This document shows positions 1 to 12,667 of a stretch of DNA of 64,000 nucleotides, piece by piece. The translations under genes were made by a program, and so were the position numbers. The stretch spans positions 8,145,001-8,209,000 of the forward strand of contig NC_056753.1 in the NCBI RefSeq assembly GCF_018687715.1, written 5' to 3'. This stretch comes from Carya illinoinensis (Eukaryota; Streptophyta; Magnoliopsida; Fagales; Juglandaceae). Every line of letters starts with the position of its first letter. Positions within the stretch are counted from its first letter, which is position 1. The notes under the pieces were generated by a model. That model saw only the letters and a list, made by a program, of their open reading frames with translations, made no database searches and had not been told where the DNA came from.

Positions 1-417
1 TGACCATCATCTTGTTCTTAAAAACATTCTTGAACAATGTTCTCAAAATTTATTTTTTCCGGGCTTTAACACGTTTATAAGATGTAACAATGAGTTAACA
101 AAAAATAAGATCTTAGAATAAGGTTTAATCCATTTGAAAATAAAAATAAAGATTTTTTTTTTTTATCGGTAAAATAAAAATAAGGAACATCTTATATATA
201 TATATATATATATATTTAAAATAAAAATAAAGATTTAAGAAAAGAGGGAGCGAAGAAGAGTTTCACGCAAGTTGAAAAACCCAGTAAAGAAGATTTGATT
301 TTCTCCATACGAGTTGAGTGGATCTTTGGTTGTATTAAAGCCTTGCATACCATTTGTTATGGTTTCTAAAATTCATGACTCAGTATGCTATGACCGTAAC
401 AATGAATACCATGGAAC

Positions 418-423
<6 letters not shown>
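1..423. other. AT-rich flank without a recognised gene
   Basis: No coding signal is visible. The stretch holds a (TA)n run at about 192-215 and A/T-rich tracts. An open frame that runs into the GA microsatellite is an artefact of the repeat. Confidence 0.6.

Positions 424-496
<73 letters not shown>
424..496. repeat. (GA)n microsatellite, about 36 units
   Basis: An uninterrupted run of GA dinucleotides about 73 bp long. It lies roughly 1 kb downstream of the EMB1703-like stop codon. A run this pure and long is likely to vary in length between individuals. Confidence 0.97.
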
Positions 497-500
<4 letters not shown>

Positions 501-1527
501 TAACAGGCAATAATTGGTCAGCTGGTGCATGGGGATCTTAGACATCTATTTGCTTAGAGTACGAGACAGCAGAAGCAGATAAGTATATGAAGTAATTGGA
601 CTTACAATAGGATAAACTGTCAGGGAACTGAAAAACAATGTTCTTTTTCTTCTACTTCTTTGGCTAATCTAACCTAGAATAGCAGACTTACAGAGAGATC
701 CACATATACCATCTGACTAACATTAAGAAGCAATAATGTGATACAATTTCAGAAAAAACTATAAATAATGCCATTTTCACTTTATGTCATCCCCAATCAT
801 GTGTCAACCACTTAAAATATGCCACATCGAGCATATTTACAGATGACAAAATCTAAGATGAAAGAACTATATTTCTCCAAAACTTAAAGACATTTTCAAA
901 CTTCATGCCTAGCCCTTTCATCCGCATTGGATCCATGAATGGAGCCCGGACAGCAGGATGACGCAGAGCAGTTGTCAAATCACCCCCGGGACAATTTACC
1001 ATGTCTTGCACAACCACAGGCTACAGCTCAGTCTGTCTTTGGATGGAATTAGCACAAAATGCAAATGGAATGGGCAGTTACAGTTCTTCCTGAATAAGAA
1101 AAACAAAATCTTCCAAAAGTATATGCAGCTTGACATCGAGATTTTGCCACCATTAAAATGCATGCAAAAGTTGCAACAATCCCTGTTCGCAGGCTTGGAA
1201 CAGATTGACTGGGGAACTTAGCAGTGGGAAATGCTGGGTTTAAACATCATAGATCTGGCTAAGGTTATGGCTATGGCATTTGTCTGGCACTTGTCAAATG
1301 AAAAGCACGACAATGAAAGGTACAATATTGTTTAGAAAAGCCAAAATTATCGTCAATCTCTTGCATAGCTGTTTTATTCCCCTTTTTGCTTTGTCTGGCT
1401 TAAATGGTACTTTTTCATAAAATCTGAGTGTAGGTGAGGTTGTCCACTCAAGGCTCACTGAATTTGTGCATATATTACCAGCTAAAGAAATTAACCTTTT
1501 GCTGCCCGGGGGAGGCAGGCACCATCC
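497..1527. other. Downstream flank / possible 3' UTR of the EMB1703-like gene
   Basis: This stretch lies immediately 3' of the EMB1703-like stop (that gene is on the minus strand), so the part next to 1527 is probably its 3' UTR. No second gene is recognised. One minus-strand open segment at 853-1020 looks protein-like and is listed as a finding. Confidence 0.4.
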
Positions 1528-4500
1528 TTATTTCTTGCCAGGCTTCTTCAGCATCCGCTTCAGGTTCTTTCTGAAAAAAAAAATAGAGACAAAACGTTAC
1601 AGGTTTTTACCACAAAAATGAAAAGAATTGCTCAGATCTAGAGCAGATTTCAGAGTTTTATGGATTACCATCTCTATGCTGAATTTAAGAACTAGCTTTC
1701 CCAGAGTTCCATACTTACCTCTTTGTGGGTTTGCCAGCAGCACCAAACACGCCCTTCATCAAGGAGCTTATATCCACAGAGCGTTCCTTTGTGATATTAT
1801 CATGGTAAAGTTTGCTTCCAATCTCAGTAATTTGTTCCTCCACTTCTTCTAGTGTTTGGTCCACATCGAGCTGAAGTTCTCCTTTCCTGATGACAGTTAC
1901 ATTAAAGCCATTTCCTTTGGCTTCCCGAAAAGCATCCTAGAGAGTTGAGGAGTGTTAACGAGAGCAAGAAAGAGGGTTCTCACCTCAAAAGAGTTAAGAA
2001 ACTAGGAACCCAAAATTGAAAAATATTTGTTACACTCTACAAAGGAAGAAAAGGGAACTGTAACCTAGAAGTCAACACTAATGCTCAAAAGCCAAAGAGC
2101 ATTGTAGAAAGGACTAAGGGCATGTTTGGATGCTTAAAGTATCTCAGAATTTTGTGAATCGTAGTGAAATGGTTTGAGCAAAGATATTTTATTGGGTTTT
2201 GAGAAAAGAGAGAAAAAGTTAAATAAATATTTTTTAAAATAAGTATTGTATTGGAGTTTGTGAAAATGATTATAGAAAAGTTAAAAAGTTATTTGAATAT
2301 AATATTTGAACATTATTTTTGTTTTGAAGTTTGTAAGAGTTGAATTGATATTTGTGTTTGAGTAATGGTTAGGTAATGATTAGATGATAAGTCTAAAATT
2401 TGAAATAGATAAGTATATTGTATTTGAGTTATGTTTAAGAATGAAGTTATGAGACATTTTGGGAATTGTTGGTGTTATGCCCTAAGCTTAGAATATGCTA
2501 CTTTTACAAGCTAAGAGAAAAGCAGAAACCAAGCATCACATGGTCCACGTCAAAGAAGCCTATAGGGGATGTTTAGTAATATTTTTCATCTCATCTCATC
2601 TCATCTCATCTCATCCTATCTCATTTCCTTCCCAAGTATTACTCAAACACAAACATTTTCAAACTAATCATAACAACTTTCCTAAGCTTTCAAACAAAAT
2701 ACAAAAAACAATTCAACTTTTTCAAATCCCAAAACAAATATAATATTACAAAAATTATATTCTAACAATATTTTAATTAAACTTTTTTTCTCTCATTTTC
2801 TAAAACTCCATAAAACATCATAGCTCAAACCATTTTACTACTATTCACAAACCATTTCACTACCATTCACAGATTTCTCATCTCATCTCATTCCCCAAAC
2901 ATCCCCTAAGACAATGATGACGTACCACAAGCATAAATGAAAAATGTGAGCATGGTCCTCTCAGCTGGACCAGCTGGTTCTCTAATAAAATGCAAGGCCA
3001 TCACCAACAAAGACAATCACATGATTTGAAGAAAAGTTTCGTATTAACTCCTTACTTTAGGACGCTGTGGAACAACAAAGGCATGGCCATTTCCAAGCAT
3101 GTCCATATGAGCCTGAATGATACAGCAGAGATTTTTGCAGTCACCAGCATCCTCAAAGGCAATCACATGATATGGCTTTGGTTCCAATTCAAGATCGGTG
3201 GCCATCTCCAACGAATAGAATCCAACCCTCTGTTCCCCATTATGAACTGTGTACAATTCAATGCACTGCAAAAAAGGAAAATATTCCGTAACTATCTGGA
3301 AAAATTACGAGTACGATAGCAGAGTATAAGAAGGATAATTAAGTAAAAAAATTTAGGAATATGGGTACTGAGACTTTCATTGGTGGACACGAGCAGATTC
3401 AGGTAAAAGAAGCGGATAAGATGAAATGTCTACATACTTACCAACACATGTGGGAGATCCAACCACCACAGGTAATCTTCTTCATTCTCATCTGCATACT
3501 CACGGTATTTGCTCACCACAGCTTGGGGTCCAAACAATTCCATCTCTCTTTTGAGTTTGTTGAGCTTCTTTTCCATGAATTTTTTGTTCTTCTCAGGTAT
3601 GTTGGTCATCATATCAGCTACTTCTTCTATTTCTTTTTCAGTGATCCACCGATCCAAATCCTTCCCCATATCCTTCATAATTGACTTAACTTCTGGGTCT
3701 GTCTCTGCATTATAAGACTCCAAAAACCCACGGGACCACTTCTTTGTATGTTGCCAATATTCCTTCCCTGATTTTGTTCCAGCTTTAACAGAACCATCGC
3801 TGCCTTCAATTATGGTCTTCGAAAATTTTGAAACCCCATCATGAGTTTTTTTGTGTGAATCAAGGGTTGGCAAAGAAGCAACAACATTCTCAGGGGTGGG
3901 TGATTCTATTGATAAGGGAATGGAGTCGTCGTGGTCCTTCTTCAGGGGGTATGAACCAGAGGTGTTTCCAGACAAAAATGCCTTCCGCTGTTCTAGGAAG
4001 TTATTGAGAAACTCAGGATTCTTTTCTACTACAGGGACTTTCCAGCGTGGTATGATTTTTTCGGGAGGATCATACAAACTGATACCATCTATAGAAAGAG
4101 AAAAAGACTATACCATCAGTGCTTGAAAAAACTTCAAATGCTAGGTTGAATATATGAACTTGAACCTAGCCAGTATTTGCTGACTGAATATCTAGAACCA
4201 TTTACCAATCTACTAGATTTATTCACAAGAAATCTATTTCCTTTATGGGTTAGGAGATTTGGTGAGTGTTGTTAAAAGTGCGAGGTGCACTAAGCACAAA
4301 AGCCACCTAGAGACTAGGAGCAAAGTGGAAGGCTGTGCCTGAGCGAGGTAAAGTGCATGTTTTTCTAAAAATGATAAAATACAATAAAAAAAAAAAAAAG
4401 GTTTTAAAAGGACATTATAATAATATATTGTAGCTTATTAACTCTTTTATTAGATATCATGCAACATGACAACTATGTGATCAGCTAATTATATAAAATT

Positions 4501-7442
4501 CAAACATTAAAATTTATATACTTCTCTTGTGGCTTACAAAATATACTCAACCATGACATTTGATATCCATGACCAGAATAAAGTAATAGTTGAATAAAAA
4601 TCCAAACTATATCTGAAAGGCAATGCCCAAAAAAATACAAAAAAATGTTGGAGTATTCTAAAAAATACTCCAATTCAATACAATCCTAGAGTATATAATC
4701 ATCCGGTATATTTTATTGACCCATGTGTTATATATTTATTAGTTTTGGTTCCTAGCTATACAGTCATGTGCTTAAGGACAAAGAAGCATTCTTCTCATTA
4801 AATTGTAATAAATCACACTGTTTGTGCTTCAAGCTCACCACTAAAAGTGTGCTTTTTGAAATGCGCTACTAAAAGCAAAGCCTTTGGGGCTATGCGCTTT
4901 GCACTTACGTGCGCTTTTGACAACATTGATTTGGTGAATGTCAATGTCCTGTTGGTGCTACACAGATTAGTTATATTAGAAACTAACAAAAAACTACCGC
5001 TACCCTTAAAGGAACAAAAGGTGAAAAAAAAAAAAAAAAAACAGAAAAAAGACTTGAGAACAGGTGACTACCTGCTCCATAATCAAGATTTTCAATGTTT
5101 GAATGTAGCCATTCATGCAGTTTTGAAAGCTTTTCATTCTCTTTCTCAACTTTATTTTCAAGACCCCTAAAGAATGCATGTTTATCTTCAGCATCCATCA
5201 AATAAAATGGGTCCCGCCCCGCCAACTCATTTTCACGGACTTGAAAGACAATTTCTCTTAGGCTATCATCTTTCATCCACTCAAGTTCACTATCATCCTC
5301 GTTAAGACCAAGTTGTGAAATTTTGAGATTTTCTAATGATTCGTCAACTTTTTCTCTAGCAACGAGGTAATTATCTTTAAAGCCAACTCCAATCTTCTTA
5401 ACTATGGGCTCAACTTCATGAAAATTTGTTTGTATCCAGTTTTCCATCTTTGCAGATGATCCGGTCTCTGCATTGACGCCATTAACTTCATGATTCAAGG
5501 AAGTTTGGGGTTTCTGAATATCTCCCACTCCAAATCCTGACTCAGAATCGTCATAATCATCGTTACTGGTTGGGAGAGATTCCTTTGGAGAAACTTCACT
5601 AGCATTTGTGGAAGGAATATAATCTGATGTTTGACCTGAAATGGCGGCCACTTCATCATTCGCATCAAATTTTTGGCTTGTATTGCTACCAAATTCTTCA
5701 TCAATAGGAATCCTCAAAACATCTGCACTTTTTTGCACAGTTTTGACTTGGGATTCTACACTAGGCTCTCGGTTGTCTAGTTTTTCAGAAAGATAGTCTC
5801 TAGCTTCTTTCACTGACAATATGACTCTTGGTTTTGTTTTGATAGATCTATATTTAAATGACTCACCATCAGGAGTATCAGAGGATTGGATAAGCTCTCT
5901 TGTGTCTTTTAACTTCAAAGAACTATTGGTATCTTGAATATCATGCATAATGCTTTGCTTATCATCTGAAACCTTTTCGCTTGGAGTAGTAAAAGTTTTC
6001 ATATCTGTATCCTCTACAGAAGTGAGCTTACTGAAAAATTCAGCATCATCAAATTTTGGTTCCTCCAAAGTTGCATTCCTTATAGTTCCATAAATGCCAT
6101 GACTCTGCCCTAAATCTCCATTTGGAAGGTTACTTAAAGAACTGGCAGCCTCTTCACTATGCACATCGACTAGTTCTATCTCACTGGATGGTTCTTTATT
6201 CACAACCTGCTTTACTCTCCCATCTCTATTGGATTGAGAAAGCTCTGGTCCCTCAATTTCTCCAGCATTCCCGGTCATTTGTCTGATCTCCTGAACTTTA
6301 TTATCCAAGTCCATAGAATTGGCTGCCAGATTACCAAAGGAATCACGTGATGACGATGTATCAGTACATGCCTTGGCTTTTGTAATACTATTCATAAGTT
6401 TTTCCTTATCTAGCTTGGGCTTCTCAATGAGCAGAGTGGTCGGTTCTGAAGTTTCTTGAACAATCTCGACGCCAATGATATCTTTCTTTTTTCCTAACTC
6501 AATCTTTCCCCTCGTCATTTCCTTCCCCTTTTCTGTAGAATAAACTTCCTTTCCTCCAAAAGAAAATACCTTCTTCACTGCCCACAACACAACAAATCCA
6601 AACAACACAGTGGTCCCAACTCTCGAGAGCTTAGGGAGCAGCTCAGGCCGAAGAGTAAACCCTGGAGCTGCCTTAACAAAACCAGATTCCACACCTTGAA
6701 CAATGAACTTTGCCACCGAACTATTCCTCGGAATCACACACTTTCCACTCTCCATCTCTCTAGCTAAATTCTCAGCACGCAGAATTTTCAAGTTCGCTTC
6801 CGTTGACTCTTCCAATTCGAGTCGATTAACTCTACTTCTTCTCAATATTTCATCATCGTCAACCGAAACCCACTTGACATTCCCTTCCAAATCTTCAAAA
6901 ACCGTAAAAATAGGACCCGACCCAGTACCCCAATCCTCGATATCTCTCTTATACTGGCCAACCCAATTCTTTAATTTGTTCGACAATACAGATTCACCCA
7001 AACGTTTTGATTTGATTTCTTCCCGTCCACCATATTCGACTCTATGAAAAACACCACCATGATTAAATTCACTCTCTTCCGCACCAACACTATTCGAATT
7101 ATCTGATAAGCTACAATTGTCATCGAAACTAAGATTAGCATTTTGAAAATCAGAGCTGGGATTGTGGAGCACCTGTTGATTCTCAACAAGCTTCTTCCTT
7201 AGCGAGTTCCGGCGACTCGCGGGTCGACCAAAATGTGCAAGAATCCGAATCCGTAAACTCCGGTTGTTTCGTGATGGTAAAAATATTCTAAATGAGGGGT
7301 TGCTGAAGAATTTGGAACTGGGTATGTTGTACCTAAATGAGGGCCTCTTGCTCCAAGTGTTGGTGGGAAATTTGTGAGAGAAACTTGAAGTCCCAAAGAG
7401 AACAAGAGGGGTAATTGGGTTCGGAAGGGTACGAACCTCCAT
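1528..7442 (-). CDS. EMB1703: EMB1703-like chloroplast protein, 5 exons
   Basis: Five exons join in frame: 7442-5072, 4088-3442, 3265-3056, 1936-1719 and 1570-1528. All introns are GT/AG, with phases 1, 0, 0 and 2, giving about 1162 residues; I recall the Arabidopsis protein as about 1120. The N-terminus is rich in Ser, Arg and Asn with almost no acidic residues, as in a chloroplast transit peptide, followed by the family-typical FGRPxSRRNSLRKKL-like stretch. A hydrophobic segment lies near residues 274-290. A long acidic, low-complexity middle follows, then a conserved C-terminal half from about residue 790 (YDPPEKIIPRWK) and a Lys-rich tail. The family is named from Arabidopsis embryo-lethal mutants; its biochemical role is not settled. 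I identified it from memory of the family, not by alignment. The ATG at 7442 is the first in the frame. Introns 1 and 3 carry transposon insertions. Confidence 0.85.
2118..2482. mobile_element. PIF/Harbinger-type MITE in EMB1703 intron 3
   Basis: The element starts GGGCATGTTTGG and ends ATGCCC. It is flanked on both sides by TAA (2115-2117 and 2483-2485), the 3-bp TWA target typical of PIF/Harbinger. Its interior, including a GTAGTGAAATGGTTTGAGC-like block, matches the reverse complement of the element 82 bp downstream. No coding capacity. Confidence 0.8.
2565..2906. mobile_element. Second MITE of the same family, opposite orientation
   Basis: Ends are GGGGATGTTT and its inverted copy AAACATCCCC. 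The left subterminal region has about five CATCT/TCATC units, and the right has a shorter run. The interior shares the block around AAACCATTTCACTA with the neighbouring MITE in reverse complement. The flanks are ATA and TAA, so the target duplication is imperfect. It lies within intron 3 of the EMB1703-like gene. Confidence 0.7.
4266..4927. mobile_element. Non-autonomous DNA transposon in EMB1703 intron 1
   Basis: Termini are inverted (TGTTGTTAAAAG on the left, CTTTTGACAACA on the right) and the element is flanked by the direct repeat GATTTGGTGA at 4256-4265 and 4928-4937. Subterminal regions are rich in GCGC/TGCAC motifs in inverted arrangement. A 9-10 bp target duplication fits Mutator-like elements best. 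No open frame is seen inside, so it would need a transposase from elsewhere. Confidence 0.7.
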
Positions 7443-7670
7443 GGATAAAGACAGGTTACAGAGTCGGGGAGTGAATCATTAACAAGAGCAGAGGAAGGAT
7501 GTGTCTTCGGATTTTGAAGAGGTTTTGCAGACAGCGTTCTGTTTAAACAGAGCGAGTACTAGGAGCCGATGATAAAATCGAGAAACGACGTCGTCGATTT
7601 GCTCGTAATTTGCCATCCCAATTGTATACGTTCAATCTCCGATTAAAAAAAAGGAAAAACAAACCAGTGA
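7443..7670 (-). promoter_or_regulatory. 5' flank of the EMB1703-like gene
   Basis: Presumed 5' UTR and core promoter of the minus-strand gene that starts at 7442. An ACGT-centred palindrome (CGACGTCG, about 7587-7594) is the only motif I can point to. No clear TATA box is seen. The upstream limit is set by the poly-T edge of a repeat at about 7671. Confidence 0.35.
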
Positions 7671-8740
7671 TATTTTTTTTTGAAATGGTGAATTCATTCA
7701 TTAAGTCGAAATTATAAATGTGACTTATCAATACAGGAAAAATCAGACTATAAGCCAATCTACACATATGCTCTGGAGTATCCTCGCACACAAAATAACA
7801 AACATTGTCTTAATTTCTATAACTCTCCAAAGAGAGAGAGCGCACTCTGAATAAACAGAATGACAAGGCCCTTTCATCCCCCTAAATAGGCAGAATATGG
7901 GACAATACTGCTATTGACACTAAGTCCAAAAGCCTATTACTACCAATTACTAATAAAACTACATAATACTACACTAAAAAATAATAACAAAACAACCGAA
8001 ACATAAACACAAGCACCGGCATAAGCTCGATGGCATACCCTCTGCAGGCATCGGCATCACGAGCTCAGGAACGGCACGAGTACCCAGTTCACATACAGAC
8101 CACAAAACCTCCACCAGAGGTCGGCCGTACGTCCACCGGCCATAACAACGTCTGCCACTCTCGATTAGCACTAGCCCCAGATTGTGACCGATCAAAACAC
8201 TCCTCACCCCGCTCGGTTAAAATAAAGATCAAGAATAGCACCAATATCAACAGAACGGAGGGACGGAATACAAAAACAAAGGCTGTGGTGCAAGTGTAGT
8301 TGGAGGAGAGTCGACGGTCGGTCTATGCTTTCCTGGAGTCTGAGATCCCAGAAAAACCAAGTTTTGAATCGGTCGGTGGCGGGTGGCGGCCACGTTCTGG
8401 AGCGGTCCAAGACTTTGTCCCGCGAGTGAGGGCTACGCACCACTTCGTTTGGCGCCGCGTTTGGTAGACTTGAAGATCGGCAGCTGGCCAACATCTTGGC
8501 AGGGCGTGTGTTGGCGGACGTCGGTTAGAAAGACCCAGTCGGCACTTCTCCCTTATTTACCTGAAAACATAACTACAAACAAAAAAAAAAAAAAATGAAA
8601 AGAAACACAAAATGCAAAAAAAAAATAAATGAGAAGGGGAGGGGGAAGGGAAGAGAAGGGAAGAGGGGAGGGGAGCCAAAGCTCCCACCCCCCGTCAAGG
8701 CTCTGTGGATTTAGGGTTAGGGTTTGTGTTGCCTAGATGA
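7671..8740 (-). repeat. Unclassified dispersed repeat, possibly a retroposon 3' tail
   Basis: On the minus strand this stretch ends in an A-run next to an AATGAATGAATTCACC-like sequence, which resembles the 3' end of a plant LINE or SINE. The rest is GC-richer, with short overlapping open frames on both strands that match no family I know. It ends near a TTAGGGTTAGGG string and G-rich repeats at 8630-8730. Confidence 0.35.
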
Positions 8741-10030
8741 CTAATACAAAAGGGTGGATAAATTGGGTTGTATTTAAAAATTAACAATTATAAATCAAAT
8801 ATAAAATATAAAATATAAACAAAATACGAAACAACAATAAATATAAAGAGTAAGGGTAAGAGAGAAGCAAACTCAGTATGTTAACGAGGTTCGGCTCCAC
8901 TGCCTATGTCCTCACCTTAAGCTACCAATTGAGGATCCCCAAATTCATAATTCAACTTCTTTCAGGTGGAGATAGAAACCTATTAAACTTTTGAACGACA
9001 CCGCTACAAAGGATCCGTGTAGAACATCCTCTACACTTGCAATCACCTTACACGTGGTGATTTAATGATTCCCTGTGTAGAACACTTTCTACACGCACAA
9101 GGGTTATACACACCCTTTTACTGATACAAGAGTTGATAGTGGGTAGGTTATCAGAAAACACTCCTCAATGAGTGAAATAAGAACAATATGACGCAAACTA
9201 TATCTCTCTCAAAATGAACAAGGATTAAGGCTCAATGTTTAGAGAATAGATAATAAAAACTTTGAATGAATGTTGTATGCTCTTGGTGTTTTGTGAATGT
9301 GAAGCTCTTAAATGATATATTTATAGGCATATGAGACTTCATATTTAAATTTAAAAAGATTCACATGTCAAAGACAACATCATTCACTTTTCAAAATTTT
9401 CAAACCTAATATTTTTACTTTTTGCATATGACAAAAGGAGCATACTTTACTTTTCAAAATTTTCAAACAAAATCATCTACCTTTTGCATAAGTTAAAAAA
9501 AGCATAAATCACTTTTGAAAATATTCAAATAAAGCATGCACATGTGAAAGATGATAATCAATCATCTTTAATATTTTCAAAATTTTCAAACAAAAACATC
9601 TATTTTTTGCATTAGTCAAGAAAAGAATCAATCACTTTTGAAAATATTCAAACAAAGCATGCACATGTGAAATATGACAATCAATCATTTTTAATATTTT
9701 CAAAGTTCAAATCTTTAATCATGTCATGCACATGTGAAAGATGACAATCAATCATCTTTCAAAATTTTCAAAATATTCATACACATGTGGAAAATGTATT
9801 TTAATGCTTTATGATAAAATATTAATTTTGAACCTTAATCTTAAATTTTGAATTTTTAAGAGATTTACAACATTACTTTATGACTTTAATGTGAACTTGT
9901 TCCCTTCTTGTTCATGCTTAGTTTTTTTATGTACTTGACTCCATTGTGTAGACGACTTGAGCTTGAAACTCCTTTATTATTTGAATTCATTTGTTATCAT
10001 CAAAATTCATATGTAAATATATAATTACAC
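8741..10030. repeat. Probable LTR fragment or other dispersed repeat
   Basis: The stretch AACGAGGTTCGGCTCCAC followed by a 'tatgtcctcacc' context (about 8883-8915) is a hallmark of a widespread plant repeat I associate with Copia LTRs. A run of short repeated blocks (CACATGTGAAAGATGACAATC-like, about 9540-9790) follows. No coding capacity is seen and no element boundaries could be fixed. Confidence 0.35.
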
Positions 10031-10146
10031 AAAACTTAAAACTTTAGATTCAACAGTTTGTTTAGAGAGAAGGGAGAGAGTCTAGAGAGAGGCCGTAAGA
10101 GAGAATCTATTCTAAAGTTCACAAACAAGTGATATTGATCTTTGTA

Positions 10147-12658
10147 AATGTTTTTTTTTTCTCTTCTTCTGTTTTTTTTTGGAAGAAAAACTACATTCTC
10201 ATTCATAACTAATGCATTATACTGTTTTTTCATAATCAATACAATGCATGATTGCTTCTGGACCATCTTCCATCCAAACTAACTCATGTTGGGAAGTTAA
10301 TGCCAACTTTGCCAACATATCATATGTGCCGCTTTTCTCTTCTATTTTAACATGTTGAATTCTCATCATACCACTATTATTAAATAAGTTCCTTATGTCT
10401 GCTATAATCTGCCCATTACATGAATAGTCTTCATCTTTACTCTGAACAGCCTTAACGACAGCCAAGGCATCACCTTCAAATATAGTATTTGAAACTCCTA
10501 TCTCAATGCAAAATTAAGCAGCTCACTCTAAAACAACAATCTCAGCCTGTAAAGGATCCTTTACAAAGTTTTTTGGCATGCACACCGAACTAATCAACTC
10601 CCATTTCCAATTCCTAACCACAATACCTCCTCCTATCTTCAAATTTAACCCACCAATGGAAGCATCCCAGTTCACTTTATACTAGTTCATCTCAGGCTTC
10701 ATCCATCTAACCGTACTTGTTATGACCCTTGATTCACCGAATAAGCTTTGTGACTTCCAAGACACCTGTGCCAACTGAAAATCTTCCTTTTTCTTCATTA
10801 GCTTTTTGCAAAATAGATCTGGGATCCTCAAATTTGGCTTAAAAAACAAACCTATTTCTTCTTAGCCAAAGCCTCCTCAAAACACAAACTATTTGTCAAG
10901 TTGATCCTTCTGCACTGTTGCTACCAAGTCTTCCCAAATACTAAAGAAGCCACGATCCTCACAACTCCACTTCTGTAGATAGCTTGTTGACTCTACCCAA
11001 ACATTTTGAGCTGCTGCACAAGATCATAATACATGGCTGCTAGTTCCTTCGAACTGTTTACAGATAGGACACAAACCCTCAGCAGTAACCCTTTTGATAA
11101 ACAAATTTCTCTGTTGGCAAAATTTCCTCCACAGCTTTCCATAAGAACAATTTCACTACATTAGGAACACTCAACTCCCATATTTTCTTCCAAACAACTG
11201 AAGCATTACTACTATTAGATGATTCCCCTTGCTAGACCTTCTCAACTGAAAAGTTAAGTAATAAGTTGATTTCACTATGAACAGCCCAGATTTATTTGGA
11301 CCCCAAACCATCATATCTTTTGTTCCTTTTGTACCCAGAGATAGGTCTTTTACTACAACTGCTTCTTCATCATTCAGCAATTCATTAATAACATTATCCT
11401 TCTAACAACCCCTTTCATCAATGAGTTCTTTAACAAAAGCTTCTTTGTGAAAAACTTTTACTGGAGACTGAACCATGTGAGTCGATGGAGTAGGAGCCAT
11501 TTATCTCCCAAAATTTTAATTTTTTCCCCATTTCCCACCCGCCATCTCATGCCTTCTCTAACAAAAAAACCAGAACTCCATATATTCCTCCAAATCTAAG
11601 AAAGACAACTACCAACCTTGGACTGCAATATACCACCATCTTTGAAATATTTTTCTCTCAGAATCCTTGCAACTAAAGAGCTTGGTTGTGTTAACAATCT
11701 ATGGAATTGTTTAGACAACATCGCTTGATTAAACATATCAATATCTCTAAACCACCAACCCTCCACTACTTTTTGAATTGCCAATCTTACTCCCAGCTTT
11801 CCATTGAATTTTCCTATCCTTCTCCATATGTCCCCTCCAGAACCTTGCTATCATACTAGATAACTCCTTACACAATTGTTTTGGTAATTGGAACACACAT
11901 AGCATAAGTTGGTATAGACTGAGTAACTACTTTTATAAGGATCTCTTTCCCTGCCTGAGTTAAGAACTGATTTTTCCAACTATTCATTCTCTTCCAAACC
12001 CTCTCCTTAATCCATTTAAAAGCTTGATATTTCAACCTGCCAACCATAGAAGGTAACCCCAAATACTTTTTAGCATCACCACACTCTCTTGCACCAATAC
12101 AACTAAGTAACATACCTTGAACATACCCCTTTGTATTAGAACTAAAATAAACTGTGGTTTTTTGCATTTTAAGTTTCTGTCCAGAAGCCATTTCATACGT
12201 GTGCAGAACTTGAGCCACAGCTCTCCATGCTGAATATTTGACTTGCAGAAAGCTATACAATCATCTGCTAAAAGCAGATGATTAATGCTTGCTCCACCTC
12301 TACACATAACAACTCCCTTAACTGTGCCTTCCACCTCAGCAGTGTGTAACATTAAACCCAAACCCTCTACAGATAAAAGAAAGAGGTAAGGGGAAAGAGG
12401 GCCCCCTTGCCTCAATCCACTTGTTGGTGTCAACACATTGCTAGGCTGACCATTCAACAAGACTGAGTACTGAAGAGTAGTAATGCACTTCATAATCAAA
12501 TCAATCCAACGCCTTCTAAATCCAAGCTTCTCCATAACTGCCCTCATGTATGCCTATTCAACTCTATCATATGCCTTAGAAATATCCAGCTTCAAAGTCA
12601 TACTCCTTTCTCTACCCTTCTGTCTGTATCTCATTAAATATAAAGATTCGTAGGCTAT
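10147..12658 (-). pseudogene. L1-type LINE ORF2, 3' half (RT, zf-RVT, RNase H), decayed
   Basis: Minus-strand fragments encode the second half of a plant non-LTR retrotransposon ORF2. The reverse-transcriptase palm carries GLRQGGPLSPYLFLL and an LADD catalytic box (usually FADD) at about 12550-11870. A post-RT region follows (KKYLGLPSMVGRLK), then a zf-RVT linker at about 11400-10800 and an RNase H-like end at about 10465-10217. A-runs on the minus strand at about 10180-10147 mark the poly(A) tail. Frameshifts and stops break it into short frames. Its 5' half lies at 20267-21890; the reading frame stops exactly at the 9-bp duplication that bounds the Mutator-like element. It is inactive. Confidence 0.88.
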
Positions 12659-12667
12659 TATTATATT
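12659..12667. repeat. Left 9-bp target-site duplication of the MULE
   Basis: TATTATATT here is repeated exactly at 20258-20266, on the other side of the element. Nine base pairs is the standard Mutator-superfamily target duplication. Confidence 0.92.

Noticed and set aside
314..499. 61-codon open frame ending in an Arg-Glu repeat
   Set aside because: The second half is simply the GA microsatellite read as codons; the frame ends with the repeat and has no homology.
6703..7047. 114-codon plus-strand frame antisense to EMB1703 exon 1
   Set aside because: It is a shadow of the coding strand; the minus frame has the family protein and splice sites.
8712..8726. Short TTAGGGTTAGGG string
   Set aside because: Only two telomere-type units; too short for an interstitial telomere.
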